Positions 18,708 through 26,304 of a DNA stretch of 64,000 nucleotides are shown piece after piece. Below the pieces are notes generated by a model. It ran no database searches, was not told where the DNA came from, and saw only the letters and a program-made list of their open reading frames with translations. The position numbers were made by a program, and so were the translations under genes. The DNA comes from Lewinellaceae bacterium (lineage in GTDB: Bacteria > Bacteroidota > Bacteroidia > Chitinophagales > Saprospiraceae), in NCBI GenBank assembly GCA_016710765.1, contig JADJUJ010000004.1:186001-250000 (forward strand), written 5' to 3'. The number at the start of each line of letters is the position of its first letter. Position 1 is the first letter of the stretch.

Positions 18708-18865
18708 TACATTGTAAACTAAGTTTTATTGCATTTTGGCTGAATCTTTTGACACCATGCATCGGCTATTTTTAGGAGAATAGCGCTGCTATTCCCACAA
18801 AAATAGCCTTGCCTGCAGCCAAAATCTTCTAGCCAAAACATCAAACAACTTAATTTACAATGTAC
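18707..18865. repeat. Long imperfect palindrome, MITE-like intergenic element
   Basis: The outer arms GTACATTGTAAACTAAG (18707-18723) and CTTAATTTACAATGTAC (18849-18865) pair at 16 of 17 positions. The TTTTGGCT (18734-18741) and AGCCAAAA (18831-18838) segments also pair. The inner arms 18764-18784 and 18788-18808 pair at 18 of 21 with a 3-nt loop. The whole 159 bp can fold as one long interrupted hairpin. It has no coding capacity. It starts at the T9SS gene stop codon. Confidence 0.75.
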
Positions 18866-18904
18866 TTAGAACTTTTCAGTCACGTAATAGCAACTATGCT
18901 CCTT

Positions 18905-18942
18905 CAAAAACGCAAAACTGGCTAAAAAAGCCCTCGTTTTTG
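18905..18942. terminator. Bidirectional terminator-like hairpin between convergent genes
   Basis: The arms CAAAAACG / CGTTTTTG enclose an inner GGCT / AGCC pair. It lies between the convergent genes ending at 18707 and 18973 and could serve both. Confidence 0.4.
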
Positions 18943-18972
18943 CCTCCAGCAGAAAATCCCCAACATGCTCTC

Positions 18973-19281
18973 TTAATTAAAAGAAAACGCCGGAACAAAG
19001 GGGTGGGCTTCGTTGTAAAAGGTCAGCTCATTGATCCGAACTTTCATGTACACGGTAAGCGGCAGCCGGGAAATTTGCTCCATCAATTCTGGCTCGGAGG
19101 CCACTGAGAAGATGGCCCATAATTTGGAATTTTCCAGAGAAAGTGCATAACTGAGTACTTTCCCTTCACTCATCAGTTGGTTTACTGCTGCGCGTTGTTG
19201 TGGTACGTGTGCGATGAATTCTTCCGACAATTCACTGGGTAGCGTAAAATCTACCATGAACTGAATAAGGTTGTTGCTCAT
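18973..19281 (-). CDS. Muconolactone-isomerase-like (dimeric alpha/beta barrel) protein
   Basis: From the ATG at 19281 the protein has 102 residues. The longer frame to 19500 overlaps the next gene's end and has no sensible N-terminus. The sequence (IQFMVDFTLPSELSEEFIAHVPQQRAAVNQLMSEG ... LTVYMKVRINELTFYNEA) fits the muconolactone delta-isomerase/YciI-type ferredoxin-like fold. Muconolactone isomerase acts in catechol breakdown, but no other gene of that route is near, so the fold is more certain than the reaction. Confidence 0.75.
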   Translation of the reverse strand: MSNNLIQFMVDFTLPSELSEEFIAHVPQQRAAVNQLMSEGKVLSYALSLENSKLWAIFSVASEPELMEQISRLPLTVYMKVRINELTFYNEAHPFVPAFSFN

Positions 19282-19477
19282 ATCATTAAAGTTCCGCCGA
19301 AGCGGCCGGTGGTAAACCGGATTTTGATTCAAAATAGTTGCCGGAATAATGGGTAAGTACGGCAAATGTTGAAGATTAAACAGGGAAACCTTGTTTACTA
19401 CTGCAAATTTTGGCTTTTTTTTTTGAAAAAAGCGAGGAAATGACCCAGTATTAACAAAAAAATAAGATGCGCATCCT

Positions 19478-20839
19478 CTAATTCCTGATACCCAGGGCAT
19501 TCAGTGTTTCAAAATCGAGGTTACCCACCGGAAGATCGTTGTCGAGCCTGAAACTGCCGCAGGAATCCCGGGTTTTGGTACCCATCTGGGTACTGGCGGG
19601 ACCCGGATCATATCCTCTGGCTTTTAAGGCTGCCTGAATTTGTTTTAGGGTATATCCGGTAATTTTTTCATTGCACAACACCTCGCGCCACTCAGAAAAA
19701 CCGCCCTGGCGCACCAAAACACGTTTTGCTACTGTAATAAACTCACCTGGGGTGGTTTCCGTTTTGGTGGTTTGTGGTACTGCCAGTTTCTTTACATTAA
19801 CAGTCTTATACGTGGGTTCTGATTGAATCTCGCGGTAGGTGGCTGGCTTCTTCAACACCAACTTGCGCACCACCAGATATTCTCCCGGAACCTCTTGAAA
19901 TACGGCACTTGCAGGCCGCGTTATTATTTTGTTGCTCAAGACAGAATCAGACGCAGGCAGCATTTCCTCGCGCACATAGGCTGAGTCGCGCAGAACTTTT
20001 CTTGTCAGGGTCATGTATTTAGGCTCCAGTGTTTCTTCCTGGATCCGGGCTGCTGTTTTCAGTTTTTGCACTTCAAGACTCCCCATTTTCGCCGGCACCT
20101 CTACTATTTCCACACAGCCAGCGTCGGGTTGGCCAGTTCCATCACAACCTTTGTTGACGCGCTTACTTACAGCCTGATATTCCGCCGGCTCCTCAACCAA
20201 ACACCACACGAAGCAATCTTCCGGATCAGCCTGCAGGCAGTTGGGGTCGCCCTTTCGCCTGATCCACTTAAGGGTTGCCGGCTTGATCTCAATCTGCTCG
20301 GTAACCACATCAAACTTTGGTTCATGCAGCATCACCTTTTTATAGGCAGGTTCTATTTCATATTCCTGTTGCACGGTTTCATATTCCGGAGGAATTTCTG
20401 TGTAGGTTTTACCGCCGGGCGCAACGAGAATCTGTTCGCTGATATTTTCATATACGGCAGGCATGGGAATTAGCCGGGAAGATTCGGCAGGAACCAATTG
20501 CTGTGGCTCTACCATTTTATACTGCGGCGGTTCGATGCTGTATTTTCGGGTAGGCGGCTTTATTTCAATCCGCTCCTCAAGGGTATCATACTCGGCAGGC
20601 GTGATGTCGAATCGGTTCACCGCTGGCTTTGCTTCCAGGCGGATGGTCTCATTCTTCAACTCTGCCTTGGTGGGCATTACGCGGGTGCTGGGCGGCTTTA
20701 GCATCACTTGCTCTGTGACCGTGTGGTATTGATCGGCGATATAACAATTGGCATAACACTTTCCAGGAAGGGCGCCACTGGGTTGCGCAACCAGGCGCAG
20801 GGCACAACTTACCAGGATAAAAAGCAGGATTTGCTTCAT
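19478..20839 (-). CDS. Secreted repeat protein with C-terminal peptidoglycan-binding-like domain
   Basis: This 453-residue protein has a signal peptide (ILLFILVSCALRLVAQ) and then about ten degenerate repeats of about 30 residues with the pattern 'PAxYxxVxxxVxIKPA' (for example EPPQYKMVEPQQLVPAES, IPPEYETVQQEYEIEPAY, VPGEYLVVRKLVLKKPA). The C-terminal about 65 residues match a PG_binding_1-like fold: YTLKQIQAALKARGYDPGP then GTKTRDSCGSF and DNDLPVGNLDFETLNALGI. It is probably a periplasmic or outer-membrane structural protein attached to peptidoglycan. I know similar proteins from Bacteroidota but no function for the repeat. Confidence 0.82.
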   Translation of the reverse strand: MKQILLFILVSCALRLVAQPSGALPGKCYANCYIADQYHTVTEQVMLKPPSTRVMPTKAELKNETIRLEAKPAVNRFDITPAEYDTLEERIEIKPPTRKYSIEPPQYKMVEPQQLVPAESSRLIPMPAVYENISEQILVAPGGKTYTEIPPEYETVQQEYEIEPAYKKVMLHEPKFDVVTEQIEIKPATLKWIRRKGDPNCLQADPEDCFVWCLVEEPAEYQAVSKRVNKGCDGTGQPDAGCVEIVEVPAKMGSLEVQKLKTAARIQEETLEPKYMTLTRKVLRDSAYVREEMLPASDSVLSNKIITRPASAVFQEVPGEYLVVRKLVLKKPATYREIQSEPTYKTVNVKKLAVPQTTKTETTPGEFITVAKRVLVRQGGFSEWREVLCNEKITGYTLKQIQAALKARGYDPGPASTQMGTKTRDSCGSFRLDNDLPVGNLDFETLNALGIRN

Positions 20840-20934
20840 CAGTTCGGGTGTTCGGTCGGTGAAAATTTTTGCTGGAAAGACAAAAGTAGCAGAAGCAACG
20901 CGTATTCAACAGTGTACCGCTTGTTTTTTTGCAT

Positions 20935-22140
20935 TCAAAACAGCTTCGGGTAACATAGGTAGTACTTGGTAACCAATTGGGTGAACAAAGGTACATCCGA
21001 GCACTTCTCTATGGGCAATACATTGCCGTTTTTGAAGAGAATCTTGATTTGGTCCTTAGCCTCATCATAGGGTCTATTGCTTTCCTTACCACCAAAAACG
21101 AGTGAAGAAATATCTACATCCGGGGAAAAATGGGGAGATAATTTTTCACAAATTTCCTTTTGATACGCCTCCGTGGCAGGCATGGTCAGCCATTCCAGAC
21201 GGAACAATCGGCGGTCGAGCAGGGCACTGGAAAGATACGATAACAAAAAATCATCGGAATACACCCAGGCCTTCAACGCAGCAGCAATGTCACTGTCATC
21301 CAGGCGGGCAAAATGCTGCAACACTACGCTCACATCGTCAACATGGGCGGCTCCGCCGTGTAAAAACCAACTCAAATCACGCGGACATTCCAGGGCAACG
21401 CCACTGCGCGCCAGTTGGGTAGCCCTTTTTAGCACATGAATAAGCATTTGTTCCGCAGCCACACAGGTTTTATGCAAATAGACCTGCCAATACATCAGTC
21501 GCCGTGCAAGCAAAAATTTTTCAATGCTGTAAATGCCTTTTTCTTCCACCACAAGCTCGCCATCGTGTACTGCCAGCATTTTGATTATCCGATCATATCC
21601 AATAACACCCTCACTAACCCCTGTGAAAAAACTGTCACGGTTCAGGTAATCCATACGGTCCATATCCAGCTGTCCCGACACCAGTTGGTGCAAAAATTGT
21701 TTGGGATACTGATCGGAAAAAATACGGATAGCAAGTTCCAACTTCCCCTCCATCTGCTGGTTAAGTTCCTGCATGAACAGCAGGGAAAGGTCCTCATGAT
21801 GCAGGTCGATCAGGGTATGTTCCAGCGCATGCGAATAGGGCCCATGACCAATATCATGCAGTAAAATAGCCACACAAGCAGCCTCCGCTTCTTCTTCCGT
21901 TATATCAGCGCCCTTAAAACGGAGTACTTCAATCGCTTCCTGCATCAGGTGCAAGGCCCCAAGCGCATGGTGAAACCGGGTATGCAGCGCGCCGGGATAC
22001 ACAAAATGGGAGAGCCCCACCTGCCGGATGCGCCGAAGTCGCTGAAAATACGGATGGTCGATCAATTGCAACAACAAACCATAGGGCACGGTCACAAACC
22101 CATACACCGGGTCGTTGAAAATTTTGCGCTTTTGGGTCAT
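20935..22140 (-). CDS. HD-domain phosphohydrolase (dNTPase-like, YdhJ family)
   Basis: This 401-residue protein has the HD metal-binding pattern: TRFHHALGALHLM (about 54-66), VAILLHDIGHGPYSHALEHT (about 89-108) and a distal Asp in GQLDMDRMDYLNRDS. The N-terminal IFNDPVYGFVTVPYG motif is typical of the Bacteroidota/archaeal HD group related to SAMHD1-like triphosphohydrolases. It probably hydrolyses nucleotides, but substrate is unproven. Its 5' leader is an unusual 70-nt all-pyrimidine stretch (22154-22223). Confidence 0.92.
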   Translation of the reverse strand: MTQKRKIFNDPVYGFVTVPYGLLLQLIDHPYFQRLRRIRQVGLSHFVYPGALHTRFHHALGALHLMQEAIEVLRFKGADITEEEAEAACVAILLHDIGHGPYSHALEHTLIDLHHEDLSLLFMQELNQQMEGKLELAIRIFSDQYPKQFLHQLVSGQLDMDRMDYLNRDSFFTGVSEGVIGYDRIIKMLAVHDGELVVEEKGIYSIEKFLLARRLMYWQVYLHKTCVAAEQMLIHVLKRATQLARSGVALECPRDLSWFLHGGAAHVDDVSVVLQHFARLDDSDIAAALKAWVYSDDFLLSYLSSALLDRRLFRLEWLTMPATEAYQKEICEKLSPHFSPDVDISSLVFGGKESNRPYDEAKDQIKILFKNGNVLPIEKCSDVPLFTQLVTKYYLCYPKLF

Positions 22141-22153
22141 GTTGCCGAGTACT

Positions 22154-22223
22154 GGAGGAGGAGAGGGAGGGGAGGAGGGAGGAGGAGGGAGGGGGAGGAG
22201 AGGAGGAGGAGAGGAGAGGAGGG
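22154..22223. repeat. 70-bp pure purine (GGA/GGGA) microsatellite in the HD gene leader
   Basis: Every base from 22154 to 22223 is A or G on the plus strand, built from GGA, GAGG and GGGA units. It ends 14 bp upstream of the HD gene start codon, so the mRNA leader is all C/U. The plus strand has many GGG or GGGG runs that could form G-quadruplexes. Confidence 0.85.
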
Positions 22224-22304
22224 TTAATTAAAACACAGGTTTTCAAAACATTGAATACCATTTACCCCATGCCAAAGACCAATATCACAAATCCTGCCAC
22301 CCGA

Positions 22305-23435
22305 TTATAAGGTACCTCGTAGTTCCTGTTCCCGCTCTATGGCTTCAAAGAGCGCCTTGAAGTTACCCTTACCAAAAGACCTGGCCCCTGCCCGCTGTAT
22401 AATTTCGAAAAATACCGTCGGACGGTCCTGAATAGGCTTGGTAAAAATCTGCAGGAGGTAGCCATCCTCATCACGGTCGATCAGAATGTTCAGCGCCTTG
22501 AGTTCTTCCAGATTTTCCTCGATATGGCCTACCCTGTCGAGTACATCCTCGTAGTAAGTTTCGGGTACATACAGAAAATCAATGCCATTGGCACGCATGC
22601 GGCTCACGGTATCGATAATATCGTCGGTGGCTACGGCAATATGTTGCACACCAGCACTGCGGTAAAAGTCGAGGTATTCTTCTATCTGGCTTTTCTTGCG
22701 CCCTTTGGCAGGTTCATTGATGGGGAATTTGATGTAGCCATTGCCATTGCTCACCACTTTCGACATTAGGGCAGTATATTCAGTGCTGATGTCCTTGTCG
22801 TCAAACGTCACCAGCAGTTTGAAGCCCATTACATCTTCGTAAAACTTGACCCACTTGTTCATGCCGCCAAGTTCTACATTGCCGACGCAGTGGTCAACAT
22901 ATTTTAGTCCAACGGGCTTAATGGGATAAACGCTTTTACGCGCCTCATAGCCCGGGAGAAACGGACCGTTGTACTGGCTGCGGTCCACCAGGGTATGAAT
23001 GGTATCGCCGTAGGTATGAATAGCCGCCATGGTTACTTTACCATTTGCATCCTCGGTGGAAAACGGTGGAAACGCAGACTTGGCGCCGCGTTCAACCGCT
23101 GTGTGGTACGCTTTTTCAGCATCATCCACCCAGAGTGCCAGTACTTTTACCCCATCGCCATGCTCGGCAACGTGTTTCGCAATTTCATGATCGGGTGACA
23201 AAGCGGCCGTCAGTACAATCCGGATTTTATCTTGCTGCAAAACGTAACTCACCCGGTCACGGACGCCAGTTTCTGGGCCCTGATAGGCCACCCATTCAAA
23301 TCCCAAAGCGGCCTGATAATACATGGCACTTTGTTTCGCATTTCCGACATACAATTCAATATGATCGGTGCCATTGATAGGAAAGGTATCCTGTGTTTGT
23401 GGTGTTTGGGAGCTTTGGGTCAACGTGGTTTCCAT
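22305..23435 (-). CDS. hppD: 4-hydroxyphenylpyruvate dioxygenase
   Basis: This 376-residue enzyme has two vicinal-oxygen-chelate domains. The Fe(II) ligands of the family are present as His182 (YVDHCVG), His265 (VQHIAVAT) and Glu344 (VFFEIIQR), and the C-terminal GKGNFKALFEAIEREQELRGTL helix is conserved. It converts 4-hydroxyphenylpyruvate to homogentisate in tyrosine breakdown. A -7 box (TATCTTTG, minus 23463-23456) lies just upstream. No homogentisate dioxygenase is in the window. Confidence 0.97.
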   Translation of the reverse strand: METTLTQSSQTPQTQDTFPINGTDHIELYVGNAKQSAMYYQAALGFEWVAYQGPETGVRDRVSYVLQQDKIRIVLTAALSPDHEIAKHVAEHGDGVKVLALWVDDAEKAYHTAVERGAKSAFPPFSTEDANGKVTMAAIHTYGDTIHTLVDRSQYNGPFLPGYEARKSVYPIKPVGLKYVDHCVGNVELGGMNKWVKFYEDVMGFKLLVTFDDKDISTEYTALMSKVVSNGNGYIKFPINEPAKGRKKSQIEEYLDFYRSAGVQHIAVATDDIIDTVSRMRANGIDFLYVPETYYEDVLDRVGHIEENLEELKALNILIDRDEDGYLLQIFTKPIQDRPTVFFEIIQRAGARSFGKGNFKALFEAIEREQELRGTL

Positions 23436-23455
23436 AAATTCAGTTTTATTCGTCG

Positions 23456-23463
23456 CAAAGATA
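23456..23463 (-). promoter_or_regulatory. Candidate -7 box TATCTTTG for hppD
   Basis: The minus strand reads TATCTTTG about 20 bp before the hppD ATG. No clear -33 TTG was seen. Confidence 0.45.
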
Positions 23464-23518
23464 CGAAACCCTCACGGAAAGCGGAACTTGCTGACGCCCA
23501 GCTTGAAACAAAGAAGGC

Positions 23519-24067
23519 CTATTTATAGATCGCCTTAAACTCCAGATCCAATTTGACGGGAAAATTATCAACTGTAGTTTTTCTGAGCCTTAGCGATGTT
23601 TCTATGCTGAATCGGGTTTGTTCCAGCATTCGCTTGGAGTCGGCCAGAGAAGGAATCAGCCCCAGGGTAGGTCCCGGATCGAAGGGTACAGGGTAACGGT
23701 ATGCCACCTCGATATAATCTGTGGGATCGGCTTCCTGGTACAAACGCACGGAGGCCTCTTCAACAAAATCGAAATTCGCATCGCCAAAAACACTCCCCAA
23801 TGAAGCCCGTGTAGTGATAATCCCACTGATCTCATCCTCCGTTTTTCCATATTGCACGAGCAACTCCTTGTAACGGGTTTGAATATTTTTCAACTGGATA
23901 ATCAGTGATTGTGGTGGCGCATAACCTACCGGAATCTCAAATTCTTCGTGGTACTGAAAAGTAAAACCCGGGCGGATATCATCGTCTTTGTTACACGACC
24001 ACCCCAACAGTGCAGGGAGTACCAGCAACAAAAACATGGGAGCTATTTCAACTATTTTTTTCATCAA
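23519..24067 (-). CDS. Lipoprotein of unknown function
   Basis: This 182-residue protein has a lipoprotein-type signal ending LPALLGWSC (lipidation Cys about 25) followed by an acidic NKDDD stretch that fits Bacteroidota lipoprotein export. The mature part is alpha/beta mixed with no domain I recognise. It stands alone between hppD and the DUF5691 gene on the same strand. Confidence 0.8.
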   Translation of the reverse strand: MMKKIVEIAPMFLLLVLPALLGWSCNKDDDIRPGFTFQYHEEFEIPVGYAPPQSLIIQLKNIQTRYKELLVQYGKTEDEISGIITTRASLGSVFGDANFDFVEEASVRLYQEADPTDYIEVAYRYPVPFDPGPTLGLIPSLADSKRMLEQTRFSIETSLRLRKTTVDNFPVKLDLEFKAIYK

Positions 24068-24117
24068 AACCAGGTATGCATTGGCTGTTTTGCCGTGAAA
24101 GCAGGAAAAGCAATCGG

Positions 24118-25619
24118 CTACTTCACCGACTGTACTTCAAAGTGCGATTGCATTCGCAGTCGGAAACGCGCTATCCCAATGCTATGTTGTAGATCCTGCC
24201 GAAATTGCGCAGCCAGGCCCATATCAGACAGCGCCTGCTGGCACTCCATTTCCACTACAACTGCTTTGGTACGGAATGCTGATTGTAAAAAGATTTGACG
24301 CAAATGCTGCCGATTGGGTTGTATCCAGGGACCTTGAAATTCTTTTTTGAGCAATTGAACAAATCCTTGAAACATCGCTGGCGTCCAGCTGGATTCCCGT
24401 TGTAGCAGTGCCTTTGAAAACGCAGACTCAGGCTCCCGCAGGAGCGCCCCCTCTACCAACCAACTGGTGCAATATTCCTGCCATTGTGGTACTGGCAAGG
24501 ACATTAACAATGCTTTCATGTCCCCGGACCGCCAAACCTCGTGTTCACTTTTTTGACCAAATACGGTACAAAAGGCCGTCATCCAATCCGCATCTTCGTG
24601 CCATAAACTGGCTTTAAGCAGGGGCAATACCAGCCTGGATACAACCGGGGCATCGCACCATGGTTTTAAAATTTCCGCCGCTGATTGTTCCAAATGTGTC
24701 ATCAGCGCACTGGGAGGCAACAGGGAAAGCAGGGTTTCCAGTCCGGTAACCCGGTCGGCGGCAGTCTGCAAGGCCAACAGATAGGCCAAGGTAGCATCGC
24801 TGGTTTCCGAAGATTCAATACGCAATTGGGCATCACGCCAATGCGTTGCTTTGAGTAAATCAAGCAGCTGATTCAACAAGTTACTTTCCGGCAATCGGCA
24901 CAGCAATAATGCGGCTTGTAAGCGCACCGGCCGACTACGGTCATCCGCTGCCATCTCAAGAAAAGGCTTGTCGGATAGCGAAATTCCGGCAGCAAATTCT
25001 GATAAAAATCGCTGCCGGTTGACCGCCGATTCCTGGCTCCAGGTACTGCTCAGGAGCAAGCGGGCGGTAGCCGGGTCGTTTTTTCGTAAGTCATTCAGGT
25101 ATTGGACGCGATCTGCAGTACTGCCGGTCTCCCAAATATTATCGCTGGTATTTGCCCGGCGCTTCCAGCCGGGATACTGATCGAGGAACCAGCGCAGGCC
25201 CGGGCCCGCCAATTCATCTGCCTCTTCCAGCGTAATCTGTCCCTTGTTCAGCAGGCCGGCCATTTCGGGCCAGCTGGCTGCTGGCCATGCGAAATGCGTT
25301 TGACGCAATAAGGCTGTAAATTCTGGCAATGCTGAAAAAAAACACCCGAAAGAATGTCTTTCAGGTCATGCTCTATGGCTTCAGGGCAAGGTGCCCGCCC
25401 TGCATCGGGGGCAGGGTTGAGGAGTTCACTTATCCGCAGAATCTCGGGAGCAGCCTTGTGCAGCAGGTGTTCTGCTGCCAACAATTGCAGTGCCAGTACT
25501 GCCGGTTGCTCATCTGGTGATGACCTGAAACCAAAGGAAACCAGCATCTCCCGCGGCAGCATCTGGCGTTCGGTTCCAGCAATGGCCAGCCGGACCAATA
25601 TTTCCCAATCTGTAGGCAT
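24118..25619 (-). CDS. DUF5691 family protein, frame broken in a T8/A8 run
   Basis: The N-terminal segment starts at the ATG at 25619 (MPTDWEILVRLAIAGTERQ) and ends out of frame. The second segment begins PEFTALLRQTHFAWPAASW and continues to 24118. The two join if the A8 run at 25335-25342 has one more base, giving about 500 residues, the usual family length. Features of DUF5691 are GLRWFLDQYPGWKRRAN, RVQYLNDLRKNDPATARLLL and FLEMAADDRSRPVRLQAALLLCRLP, a HEAT-like helical repeat protein. In many bacteria it sits with a MoxR ATPase, DUF5682, VWA and SWIM genes; here the MoxR gene is at 41347. Role unknown. Confidence 0.85.
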
Positions 25620-25642
25620 CCCACAAAAGTCGGGAATACCCC

Positions 25643-26143
25643 TTAGAAATGTACTATAAAAGCACCGGGGGTTTCCAAAACCCGGTATTTGCCGGCATCA
25701 ATCTGCGTCACTGCGTGTTGCGGCAAATGCGTGCGCAATGCTGCTGGCAACACGTAGGTTTCTGGTACTGGAAAATAGCCTGGCTTAAATATGGCACGTG
25801 CGGTACACGGCAACATGCCTAATTTTGGAAATAAAATGCTGATGCCCCCATCTGACCGCACTGAAATCTGCGCATCAGCCTTGCGGCACTGCCGCCTGGA
25901 CTCCTTTTCTGCCTTCCAGGAAAACTCTTCGCTGGTCATGCGGCAAATACCAACGTTGACGCAGTTGCCTTCGCGCGTCATGGTGCCAAACTCAACACCT
26001 GCGCGAACAGCGTCGGATGTAATGGCCAATGGTTGCCCCTGGCAACCTTTGCAATTGATTAAAGGATAATGCCCCCATTCTGAATAAACTTTAAATCGGT
26101 TCTGGATTAAATAGTGTTTTACATCTGACAAATTCCGTACCAA
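25643..26143 (-). CDS. Protein of unknown function upstream of the DUF5691 gene
   Basis: This 166-residue protein has no signal or membrane segment. It contains four spaced cysteines (CKGCQG, then GNCVNVGIC) that could bind a metal, and a Lys/Arg/Glu-rich helix (SWKAEKESRRQCRKAD). It is not a SWIM zinc finger, which often occupies this position next to DUF5691. The 23-bp gap to the DUF5691 gene suggests one transcript. Upstream, 26144-26304 shows no gene. Confidence 0.65.
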   Translation of the reverse strand: MVRNLSDVKHYLIQNRFKVYSEWGHYPLINCKGCQGQPLAITSDAVRAGVEFGTMTREGNCVNVGICRMTSEEFSWKAEKESRRQCRKADAQISVRSDGGISILFPKLGMLPCTARAIFKPGYFPVPETYVLPAALRTHLPQHAVTQIDAGKYRVLETPGAFIVHF

Positions 26144-26304
26144 AAAAATGTTATTTCCTTATTCACTCATCTGATTATGCGTTTACATGCCGATCTTTGC
26201 TGCAACAATTACTTTTAACCGGGTTTTGTGCGAATAATAGATGCTGCTGGCGTTCTTAAACACCATTTTGCAACTTGCATCGTTTACATGTTGAAATTTT
26301 TTTT

